Part shown: in pieces, positions 45,053 to 56,100 of the stretch
Numbering within the stretch: position 1 is the first letter of the stretch
Layout of the letters: every line of letters starts with the position of its first letter
Assembly: GCA_032358165.1 (NCBI GenBank)
Contig: JAALGY010000033.1
Span: forward strand, 2,728,001 to 2,792,000
Direction of reading: 5' to 3'
Length of the DNA stretch: 64,000 nt
Source: Diplosphaera chodatii
Taxonomy: Eukaryota; Chlorophyta; Trebouxiophyceae; Prasiolales; Stichococcaceae
Notes under the pieces: model-generated
What the model saw: only the letters and a program-made list of their open reading frames with translations
Databases searched by the model: none
What the model was told of the DNA's origin: nothing
Position numbers and translations under genes: made by a program

Positions 45053-48000
45053 TCAAACAATGTCTATGGTGGGAGCGCCCTCTGCCACTCCACCGATGAT
45101 AGCTGCAGAGTCGTACCCTAAGGACCGCAGTTCCTCAAGGCATGCTGACGCCCGCTCTGCTGGCACACCAGCCAGCAGCCCGCCGCCTGCATACAGGGAC
45201 CTCGAAGTTTGCAGCTGTGAGTAGCGTCCAATCAGCATCCAGATGCTGCAGCAGCCACTGTACAGGAAGACAGCAAGCACGCTGTTGCACATGCAGCTTG
45301 CAGTCTGGACAGTGCACGGCACCTGTCTGCGGGTCCACCAACAGCGGCCAGTTGGCCCCGTGCATGGCCGCCGCTGCATCCTGGACAGCGGCGGCGGCGG
45401 CTGCGGAGTTTGTCGGCGCCAGGGAGCTGGCGATGCCCGCCGCCAGCACCTCTTGTGCCCCGGGCAGCGCTGGCACAGCGTCTGCATGCAGCGTCGCGGC
45501 GACCTGCACGCCGGACGGCGTTCATGCGATGTGGATACGCGTCCCCTCATCAAACAAGCTGCGGACTCTCACGCTGCACACGTGCTGCCAGACAACTGGC
45601 TGTACGACAAGGCGCACTGGCATGTTTGGCATCCTGATTATAGCTTGCAGGACATCACACACCTGTGAGGCACGGGTCATCTCGGCTAGGTGGCCCAGCA
45701 GCCCGAACCCTGTGACGTCTGTGCAGCCGGTCGCGCCGTGCCGCCGCAGGCATGCGGCCGCCTCCGCACTGCTCTGCTGCATCGCCTCCACAGCGCCTGC
45801 ACTGCACGTTCATGGTCGACACAAGCCAAGCTTGACACGCCCGCAGCAGCGTGACAAGAGTGAGCTACAATAGGAGGGAGCCGACATGCGGCTCAGCGTC
45901 AATCTGCCGTCCCCCAACATGCCGGGTGTTTGCAGGTCGGGCGCCGCTCCCAACCGTGGTCAGCACAGCGTGATCCAGCATGCATTCATGGCGGGGCGCC
46001 ACCTGCTATCCAGGCGCCCCGGGCGCGCAGCCGCATGTGCGCCGCCAGCAGCGCGCCGGTGCCCAGCGCCTGGGTCAGCAGCAGCGCCTGCCCCGCCGCC
46101 AGGCCCCCCTTCCGCAGCAGCTCCGCCTCCCTGGCCACGCCTGCGCGATCATCACGTCCACCCGCTGTCGACATAGCAGACGCATGGGGGGGCGGTCAAC
46201 AGCAAGCTGTGGAGCGCTTGCGATGCTTCAGCAGTGGCCGTTGCCGCTGTTGTGAACGTGCATGGCGGTCAGGCAGCAGGGCACCTGTGATGGAGAAGCC
46301 CAGCGCGGGCTCTGGCCCCTCTGACGAGTGTCCGCCAACGAGGGCACACCCCGCCGCCGACAGCACCGACACCGCGCCCGCCATCATCTGGAACAGCTCC
46401 TCCTCCATCTGCACTTGCCAGGAAGAGCATCATTGCCATTAGACTTCCAGCTAGGCTCAGGTGCAATCACCATAAGACATGGAGGCTTGCAATTGGGAAT
46501 GCCGGCTGTACATTGCCATGTGTGATGGTGCATGCCTGGGCTTCGGCTGCAAAGGGCACAACTGCAATGGCCAGGGCGGAGGTTGGCGTGGCGCCCATGG
46601 CGTGGCAGTCGCCCAGGGCGTGCTGGGCGGCGACGCGGCCGAAAATGTACGGGTCAGACAGGGACGCTCTGAAAAAGTCCACCGTCTGCAGGGACAATTG
46701 CACACTAGGTATGACAATTTTGTATGCTGTTCTGTGGAATCAGCCTTGCAACAGTTGGCTGCCACTGGGTGCAATAGCCGGTGATCACACGCCAGAGGGG
46801 GCGACAAGCAATGTATGATGGTGGCATTGAGCTGGTGAGCTGGGCACCTGCACGCTGATGTGGCCCGGGGGCGGCGCGGCCAGCACCGCCGCATCGTCAG
46901 GAGCGTCAAGGCCCGACAGCACCCCAGGGCCCGCCCGCACATCGTGCCGCAGGCGGTGTAGCACTCTGCCCAGGGCGCCAGCGCCCACCTGCAGTGACAC
47001 AAGAAAATTCCGTCACACGGGGCAGGGGGACGACACCTGCAGACTGCGCTGGCGGCAGCAGCACGGCTGGAAACGGACGTTGCACAGCCGGAGCACAGGA
47101 CAGGCTGACGCCCCCTGCGTTCACCTTTGAGGCGCAGCCACCGCAGCGCATGGCGGCCAGTGCCACCGCATTGGGGGCGCTGCCGCCCGCCGCATCTGCG
47201 GCCGCCCGCTGCTGCTCTTGTCGCTGGGCTGCTGAGGGCGGCCGCATCTTGTCTGCCATGTCTGCAAGCTGCGGCCCATACATCGCCATCCACTTGTGAT
47301 CGATCCAGTCCTTCAGGCTCCACAGCCAGTCCGCCTGCAGATCACTCAACACAGGCTTCAAAGCTGCATGCTGGTCTGCTGGTGGCTGTCCCTTTGCAGG
47401 GTGCGGGCACGTTGTGCTCAACAGGTCAGCACGCCTCTCAAACACTCGTGCAATGTCGCGCCTCAAAGCACAGCCAGCCCTTGCTGGCGATGGCGTGCTG
47501 GCGGCCTGTGGTGATGAGGCTGAGGAATGTCGTCTGCGGCACAAAGGGCTGCAGCGGCCTGCCCAGCAACAACCTGTCGAGGTCAAAGCAGAAGGTTGGC
47601 TGGTGGTGACCTGGGCTGCAGTCGACTGACGCACGACGACACGTCTTTTGAGTGAATCACAGACCTGTGGAGGTTGTCAGCCAGCGCTGGGCCCTGACGC
47701 ACTGCAAAGACACCGGCCTTGGGCCGCGGGTGCGCCGCCGACGACGCCACGTCACCCACCGCAAACACGTCGTGCGGGCCGCCGTCGCAGCGCAGGAACT
47801 CATCGACGCTGATGAATCCATCCTTGTCTGCAGCATCAGACGGCCTCAATATGTGCCTTTGGATGTCATGATGGCGCTTGCACCTGGTTGCAGGCAGACT
47901 GGCAGCCTTCGGATAGCAGGTGTCAGAATGTTGCAGGCGCAGCTGCAGGCAATTTCACCAGTTGGCAGGCCGGTCCCCCCAACCCAGGAGGCGGGCGCTG

Positions 48001-49762
48001 CCTGAGTGCACCACAGGCACTCGTCGAACTCAGCAGTGTCCCCGGTCATCAGCCGCCGCAGTTGGCCCTGTAGCAGGCGCAAAGCGACCCAGTGAAAGTG
48101 AGCTTGCCAGTTTTGCACATAGGGTGTCTGAGACGCATCGCCACTGCTGCAGCATGGCAGTGCCAGTCTGCAGGCAGTGCGGGGCACCTGCTCAACGCGC
48201 TCCACTGCCGAGTGCTCGCAGACCGCCACACCGGCAGCAGCAGCCTCCCGCAGCGCTGCCACCCGCGCGCGTGGCGGGTGAGAGCTCAGTATGAGGCCGC
48301 GGGAGTACAGCCTGCAGTGCAGGAGTGGGTCCACCTCCTGAACCACCCAACCAGGTCAGCCAGCCTCCGCAAGGCCACACAGTGTGCTGCTTGGTGACCC
48401 AGCAGGACGCCTGCCTACATGGGTCTCCGGCTGGTTCCGAGGATGTGACACAGCAGGCAGTCGCCCGCCTCACGTGATGGCCGGGCGCTCGGCGGCCGGG
48501 CGGCGGCGGGCGTCCAGCTCGGTGCGCAGGCGGTGCGCCAGCGCGAGCGTGAGCTCCACGCCGCCCGCGCCGCCGCCCACCACAGCGATGCGCAGCTGCC
48601 TGTCGCTCCCCTTGTCCGCCAGCGCCTGCGCCAGCAGCTGCTTGAACCGCTCTGCCAGCCTGCACGAAAGCCAGAGGGGTCGTCAAGTCCATGCACATGC
48701 CTCTGCAGTTGCCGGTGGCCAGGCTGGTGCAGCACGCACCCAGCAATGCTGCACAATGCTGAGTCACCTCGCAATTGGCTTGACAGGCGTTGCAAACTCC
48801 AGGGCGCCTGGCACTGCTGTGGCTGCGGGCGTGATGCCAACATTGATGGACAACACGTCGTACGCAAGTGGCGGGCGGCCCTTCAGCAGCACGCGCTTTG
48901 ACTGCAAAAGGCAAGGAGACTTGTGAGGTGAGGCAGACATGCAGAAGGTGCACGCCATCGACCATCCATGAGCTGCAGGAGATGTTGTGCAGCACTCGCT
49001 GCACATGGCCTGGCACACTCACCTGCGTATCAATACTTGTGGCGGTGGCAACAATCAGCCGAGCTCGCGCAAACGACGTGAGCTTTGCCAGGTCAACATG
49101 GCACTCCTCATAGCTGTAGTAGCCTGCCACATAACCTGGCAGCATGCCGCTGCAAAGGCATAAGCCAGTGTCAGCTCCTGATCACTGAGAGCTGAAAGAG
49201 CAGAGATATTGCCAAGTGTGCGCTGTCCTGATGCTGCGCCGATTGTGACATTCACTGCACCTGTAGGGAGTGGCGGAGCTGGCAGCGATGAGCGTGAAAC
49301 GCACGCCTGGGATGGGCCGCATGCCGAACTGGCGGAGTACCTCCACATGCGGGTGGCCTCCTCCCAGCAAAACCACATCCTGCGGCACCCAGCATGATCT
49401 GATCATGGTCACGGTCCACACTTTGCAATGTTCTGGTGCAGTGGGTGTGCGATAGGTGATGACTCAGTATGCGTAGAGCGCACCCTGATGATGGGAGGTG
49501 TTGGCTCGTCCATGCTGCTGGTTGCAGGCTCTGAGACTCTGACGGTGGCACGGATGACACTCTGGCGTCCGTAGCGCGGTTGCACAATCACTCGAAGTTG
49601 ACGCTGTGTGTCATGCGCGTGCGCTGGCGGTCCTTTAAGAGGCCTGATACAGCTCAGGTGAGGTAAGCTGCGATGGCAGCCCGCACTGCGGATGGTGTCA
49701 TGACAACTCGAAGCATGCAGTGGTGCATGGCGATGCGCCACTAGCATCTGCCGGCTTAGCAA
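45053..49762 (-). CDS. Selenophosphate synthetase (SelD) fused to an N-terminal FAD/NAD oxidoreductase
   Basis: Bifunctional-looking protein. The N-terminal half is a type II NADH-dehydrogenase-like flavoprotein: [19 protein letters not shown] (FAD-binding GxGxxxxE-like, ~49370), [14 protein letters not shown] (~49140), the second nucleotide site [19 protein letters not shown] (~48590), and [20 protein letters not shown] then GDVA (~47770). A bridging [18 protein letters not shown] (~47500) leads to the SelD half: [10 protein letters not shown] (~47150, a Cys three residues before the conserved Lys), [20 protein letters not shown] (~46890/46680), [14 protein letters not shown] (~46610), [18 protein letters not shown] (~46320), [17 protein letters not shown] (~45710) and ending EGAPTIDIV at 45053. 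SelD makes selenophosphate from selenide and ATP. The catalytic residue is encoded as Cys, not UGA/Sec. The start at 49762 gives a basic presequence; Met 49513 just before the FAD domain is an alternative. Fusions of this kind are known in algae and some protists. Confidence 0.9.
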
Positions 49763-50146
49763 GTCGTAGATGCCTGCAGACGATTCAATGAGATGCTAGG
49801 TATAATCTACTGCCGCAACTCCAACGACCCATATGCCAATGGCACAGATGAGCCGCGGGCGTGTGGCAGCGCACTGTCACTTCCGGAGGCCCAGCTTCCT
49901 GGCTGGGTCCCATCATCATGCACCAGTCCTGTTTGCGGATTTGCATGCAAGCAGAACAGGCATTGTCAACGTAGCTCTCTAGTTGCTCGCACCAGGTGCT
50001 CGTGTCGCACTTGACGAGCAACCCAGTGTTCCTTGGTGTGACATCTTGGTCGGCATCAGCCATTGCGACGCTCCACCGTGTGCCTCCCCAGAAGGCCCAA
50101 TCACGTCTCAACAAAGACTGCGAAGAGTGCCACAAACAGCTGAGGG
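49763..50146. other. Divergent promoter region
   Basis: About 380 bp between the starts of the SelD fusion (minus) and the membrane-protein gene (plus). A short frame at 49793-50014 has no supporting feature. Nothing else is recognised. Confidence 0.4.
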
Positions 50147-52586
50147 ATGTCGCAGGCAAGACTACGTGTGACCCTGACGTCCTGTAACGAGCTCATGTCA
50201 CTGCACATGGGCGCACCTGGATCCAAGGTGTTGAACGAATTCCTGCGAAGACATGCTTTTCAATGCTTGGTGAAGGGCACAGCAGCATATCGTGGCCAAA
50301 CGGTGCCTCGGAGGCATGGCGATGATGCAAATGCCAAGGCGCATGACCTGTGGCAGCGGCTGCAGAGCATGTACCAGGTGCTCGTCAAGAGCCGCGCCAT
50401 GCGCAAGCCAGCACCACACGAACTGGACCCCAGGGCGGCCATGCAGGCAGTGGTCGCCTCCGTGCGTGGCCTGATCAAGGCAGCGACATCGCCCTACGTC
50501 ATTGACAAGCTTGTCAAGTGCGCCCCATGCACCTGGCAAGCAATGCACCCGGTCCTGATGTGATGCACGCCGGAAGCTGACGAGAGCACGACATGCATCA
50601 CATGGCCGCCCCGTGCAACGACCCTGACTCTGTCTGCAGGAGCGGCACGCCAATCCTGGTGACAGTGCTGCTGGTGTACCTCCTGGGCCGCCTGTTGCTC
50701 GTGCCGATACAAGCCGCGGCTGTTGTGGTGGGGATCTACTGTCCCTGTTGTGTGCTGTTTGCTACAGACTGTCGCAGCGCTGCTGCCATGAAACGATGTG
50801 AACGGTGGTTGGATGCCGAGGCCGCGGGGGGTGCGCGCAGGTCGGGGCGGTGGTGCCGGGGGCCTCGCGGGAGGGCGCCAGCAACTGGGGCAAGGCGGCG
50901 CTGCACGACATGGTCGCCTCCACCTCGCTGCTGCTGATGCTGGGCCTGCGCAACTGGCTGCACAAGCCCATGTGCGGGCTCTGCTGGGTGTCGTTGTGCG
51001 CAGCAAACGTCTGCATCTGCTGTACGCACGCAGTGTCCCACCTTACAGTCACTGCTCCCGCGCCTGTGCAGATTCAAGTGCTTCATACACACGCTGCGTG
51101 ATGTCAACCTGCCACTGGCACAGCAGGCGAGTCTGCATTACTTGACCACTCAGTGACCAACAATCATGCTGCTGTCTTGCTCCGCTGGCAAGCACGTGAC
51201 AGCCATTGGACACTGAGCTTGGCATTTCGCAGATTGAGGCGACGCCGGTGCTGCCACGGGCGCGCAGCCGGGGGCCACATCAGGAGCAGCAAAAGCCGCT
51301 GGCCTACAAGGTCGGACGGCTGCTGGCGTTGTCGCTGCTGGCGACCATGGGGCGGCGCACGCCCATCCTGCGCTGGATCATCGCGCCCGTGGTGAGTCGT
51401 GTTGTAGCCAGCCCCGCATGGATCTCTTCGTGAATTGCAGGTATCAAGAACGGTCTGTGGACAGTCAACTGACACGCCTTTTGTTAGCGCATCCAGCGCA
51501 GGCAGTTCACCCATGTTGAACTCTGTGCCCCATAAAGCAGCAGTCGCGGTGTGGCCCTGGGCCTTGCAGATGCTGTTCAAGTCGGGGGAGCGGCTGCTTG
51601 GGACGGAGCGGGCGGGGGCGCTGGCGGCGCTGGGCCTCGTGCCCGCCGTGGCGCCCTGGGCCCTTGACTTCCTGCAGCTGTGGCGCAGCAGGCACGCCAC
51701 CTGCTCATTTGTGCCCCGCAAGTATGACACTGACAGGCCAGGGAGTGGCTGCTGCTGCTGCTGCACATCCTCCACAGTGTGCGTCTGATAGGATGGCCGT
51801 AAAGATGCAGTCATAATCCACGGCTACATGCATGTGCTGCAGCCATGTCACCGGGTCGGAGCTGCTGAGCGACTACGTGCAGCACAGCATCCCAGGCGAA
51901 TACCGGGATGCATGGTTCAGGTGGGTGCATCTGCAAACCAATGCAGTCTGATCTCGTAGTACCGAAAAACAAAGGCAGCAGCGATGGCGCATTGATAAGG
52001 CTGAAGCACTTTTTCTGTGTTCAGGCGAAATGAGGTGGCAGTATTTGCGTTCTTGGCGCCGATGCTGCTGCTCATGAAGATCCCAATTGTTGGGCCACTG
52101 CTGTTCTTACCGGTGTGGTACCATGGCTACCACTGCTGTGTGCATGGCACAATGCATTGGGGCAGGTTCCATCAAGACCTCCCCCAACAATGCCTGCTGG
52201 ACTTTGCAGGCATCAGCAGCGGCGGCATACTTGGCAGACCTCTTGCACCGGCAGCCTGCCAACGCACCATTTATTGCAGGTCTGCTCCATCACGTTCAAG
52301 CAGTTGCAACTCTCAGTTCACACCAGACCGCATGAACAACTGCAATACCCCACGAGATCTGTTCATCTGCTGTTGCACTGCGATAAAGCATTGCGATGAA
52401 TATCTAGTTGTAGGCGCTGCAGGGAAGCCCGCTGGAGCAGGAGCGGCATCCAGCAGTGTGAGCGCAGCAGGCGGTGACGCATGGCAGGCGCCACTCCTGC
52501 GGCAGCGACAGCAGGGCGACCAGCCGGCCACCCGCCCGTTGCAGGCTCCAGCCCAGCAGTACAGCTCAGCCGCAACACTGCAGTAG
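50147..52586 (+). CDS. Unrecognised multi-pass membrane protein
   Basis: I do not recognise it with confidence. The first exons (start 50147, or Met 50195) encode a basic soluble part with AHDLWQRLQSMYQVLVKSRAM and AMQAVVASVRGLIKAATSP. Membrane segments follow: TPILVTVLLVYLLGRLLLVP (~50645), MVASTSLLLMLGLRNWL (~50910), YKVGRLLALSLLATMGRRTP (~51300), GALAALGLVPAVAPWALDFL (~51615) and, after SIPGEYRDAWFRRNE, VAVFAFLAPMLLLMKIPIVG (~52030) then PLLFLP joined to ASAAAAYLADLLHRQP. The last exon (~52413-52586) is a Gly/Ala/Ser/Gln-rich tail; the phase-1 join keeps frame. The pattern of a final helix with P-hydrophobic-IPxVGP and an Ala-rich helix recalls EI24/CysZ/RRT8-type proteins, but this is weak. 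It converges on the potassium channel gene. Confidence 0.6.
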
Positions 52587-53128
52587 TGCGTCACGACATC
52601 CGGGTGTAACCATGTCAGAGTGGCCACTCACTCGTTTTGTACAGCACATTCTGTTCAATGTATACCATGCAGTTTCCTCAGATTACCACAAGTTATCGTC
52701 CTTGCGGAAGTGTACTATTACAGCATTCAATACACGCCACAATGCTGAGCAGGCTTGCCACCATCAGCACTTGGGGTCAAGCAACCAATGAGCATGCAGT
52801 CAGTCCATCCACAACACGGAGCAAGGGCTCAGGGTAGTGCAGCAACATAACTGCACGCCCGGCATGTGTGACCCTGCAGTCTCGCGCATCAAAACAAACG
52901 TCCACTGAATGCAACAATGCAGAAACAAGACACCTACACAATACATGCGGACCAGCCGAAGACAGCACGCCCAGTCACTGGTGGCAATCTGCAGATCAGC
53001 CAGCCCATGCCAAATACTTCTTGATTTGTCCCTCTGAAGACGGACGAACTTCAGTTGCTGCTGAGCAGCGCTGAGGAGATGGTGCGTCAGTAGGTGCGCC
53101 TGTGTGCACAGGCACCATCGCCGCCGGC
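52587..53128. other. Convergent intergenic region
   Basis: 3' flanks of the membrane-protein gene (plus) and the potassium channel (minus). AT-richer than its flanks, with no ORF or RNA recognised. Confidence 0.45.
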
Positions 53129-56100
53129 TCAGTCGCGTGGCTGGCGGCCGGCGCCCAGGTTGGGCTGCTCGTCCATGCGGGCCCTCAGGAAGCGCGCCAC
53201 GTGCTGCGCGCCCACCCGCTCCGCCTCCTCGAAGGGCGTCTTGCCCCAGCGGTCGCGCACCCACACATCGGCATCGCCCTCCTCCACCAGCAGCTTGACC
53301 TGCAGGCGGGACACATGCTCACAACCGAGGTTCCCCTAGAGCGAGCCAGAAGGACGCGCTTCAGCACACCCTCACCAACAAGCATCCCTGGATATGGCTT
53401 CGGTCAACAAGCTTACAACACCAGGCTGCGATGCTGTGGGGGAGGTGGACCCTGGGAGCACTGCAAGCTGGACGCACCGCCGAGAGGTTCTGTTCGCAGG
53501 CCGCGATGTGCAGCGCGGTGCGCTGGTCGTAGTCCCCGGCGTCCACCTGCGCGGCCGGGGCACATGCCGTGAGGCTGGACGATGCAAAGACACTGAGAGC
53601 CCTGAGACGCCGAAACTGTCCAGTAGTACATACGCTTCCCACAGGTGCAGAGAGTCTGGTGTACCTCGATGCCGGCTCCAATGTAGCGCTTCAGCAGCGG
53701 TAGGTCGCCAGCAAACACCAGAGTACACAGCTCACTGGCGGCATCGATGGTTTTTATGCGGAGCCTGCAGCATGTTACTTCCACGATTGGCCATCCAGTG
53801 TGATGCTGTGCATGCCACTTCGTGGTGCTGTTGACAGTTCGACAGTGCACAGATTGCTCACACTTGCAATGAAGATGGGAGAGGATGCACACAGAGAAGC
53901 AGGAGTTGGCAAGACGTACTGTGCGCTGTGCTGTTTAAGGATGCTGATCACTCCGTCATTTGCGCCCTTGCACGCCTCGTGCATGGCTGTGTTGCCCAAG
54001 TTGTCAGCCAGCTGCACATATAGAACAGCATCACATCAGTACAAGCACACTGCCTTGCTTGCATGGCTGCCCACAAATGGCATGCAGTGGCAGCAGCACA
54101 TCTGTTGTATGTCAGGAGGTAAGGCTTTGTGTTGCATCAAGCAACAACGAGGCTGCATATGAGCACACCTGTGGGTCACAGCCGGCGGCCAGCAGGGAGT
54201 GGATGACATCCTCGTTGCCCTTGGCTGCTGCCAGGATGAGTGCCGTGCGGCCGTCATAGTCGCAGCTGTCCACCGCAAAACCCTGCCGCAGCATCTGCCG
54301 CACCTTTGCGTTGTCTCCCTTGCTGGCTGCATACCTGCAAGTGCATTAAGGAACCCTGTGAACAGGGGCTGCATGTGTATCCCACCCTCCTCCAAACAGG
54401 GCGCCATGTTGGCACCTGTCCCATCTGTGCCAAATCACTGCCAGCAGCGAGCCCAGCATGGACACAGGGGCATCTGCACAGTCTGCACAGTGGCGAGCTG
54501 CAAGGCACAGGACAGGCAGGCGGGCCCCGCGCACAGGAAGTCGGTGGTCTTCTCCTCGTCCTGCTTGGCGATGTGCTGCAGCACCAGCGTCCGCACCCGC
54601 AGCAGGTCGCCCACCGCCTGCGGCCAGTGACACAGCAGGGCTTGGCCTGATGGGCCATCTTCCTGCCTTCGCAATCTTTTTGAACAGTGTGGCGTGATCA
54701 CTACGCATGTCTCCACAAAGCATGGTCGCCAGGGAGCATTGTACGTCCTCACCTGCTCTTGGCGAGGTGTGAGACCCGAGTCTGTGAAGGCCGAGCGAGT
54801 CAGCGCCTGCATTGAGTGATGTGGACGATATGTGATCACAAGTCAGCGGGCAATGTATGCGTGTCGCACAATCTGTCATGTCCATGAATGACATCCGCCC
54901 CTGCAAGCGTTGGTGCCACACTACACGGCACACGGCGCACCATGGAGTCATGCGCCAGACTGGGGCGCTTCGTGAAGGTGGCGTCCATTTTGCCCTCCGC
55001 AGAGCCCCACTTGTAGCTCAGCGTCGCCGGCAGCTTCTTCAGCAGCTGCTTGGCGCCGATGCTGGAAAACTGCCGCTCCACCATCTGCAGGCATGCACCT
55101 CCAAACATAAGAACTGAGGTGCAAAGGGCCATGCAGAGGAGGGTACCAGCCAGGCCTGCTCAGGTACTGCTGTATGGCATACCCAGGGCGGCGCCATGCG
55201 GACGATGCAATGCAGCACACATTAGAAGCACGAGCCGTCAACCTGTTCGGCGTGCTCCCCAAGGTTCTCCAGGGTGGTGCGTGCGCCAATGGGAAAGGTG
55301 TTGCACACGTTGTGATAATGTGTGCGAGTCACCGCCAGCACCTGCATCGACAGTGTGTGGCAGTCACTGGCGCTCGCGATAATTATAGGGCACAGATAAG
55401 AAATGCGACCGTCAGGCTTGATCCTGGCGCAGGCTGTTCGGGACCAGGCACCTTTGCGACGGTGATGCTGCGCACAGACTCCATCTGAACGATCTCCGTG
55501 AAGAAGGCGACCTCCGCCAGCGCCTCACCATCGCCCGCAATCTGCCTGCAGGGTGTGCATGCACACATGGTGAGTCCACACACGCGACAGCACGCAAAGA
55601 GGGGACGACAGACCGCTCAGAGTCACGCCTCAATCTGCTGCTGCACCACACTCGCCTGCTTCCGAGCGTCATGCTCTGGCCACTGACGGAGCCTCCATGC
55701 GCACTCGCATCGTTGTCCTTCCCAGTTTCCGCCACCTGCTCTGTTGGGCGGATGACCTCCACCAGGCCACCCACCACAATCATCAGCTCATTCACATGGT
55801 CGCCTTCCGCCAGAATCTCGACCTGTGGCGGGCCAGCGTCTGGTCAATGTCGACCGTTGCATGTAAGTCACATGCCTGCAGCCATGCAGATGGAAAGGCG
55901 GCCTACTGGACATCATGGCAGTGACAGCAAAGCAGTACAATGCAAGTCGCTAGTCAGCAATCGACGTACGTACCCCAGGCATGAACAGCTCCACACGCGC
56001 GACCGCCAGCAGCGCATCCATGTACCGAGTCTTGCAGTCCTTGAACAGATAACACCTGGAGGATCAAGACACATCAACTTCAAACTCGCTGACTGGTGGA

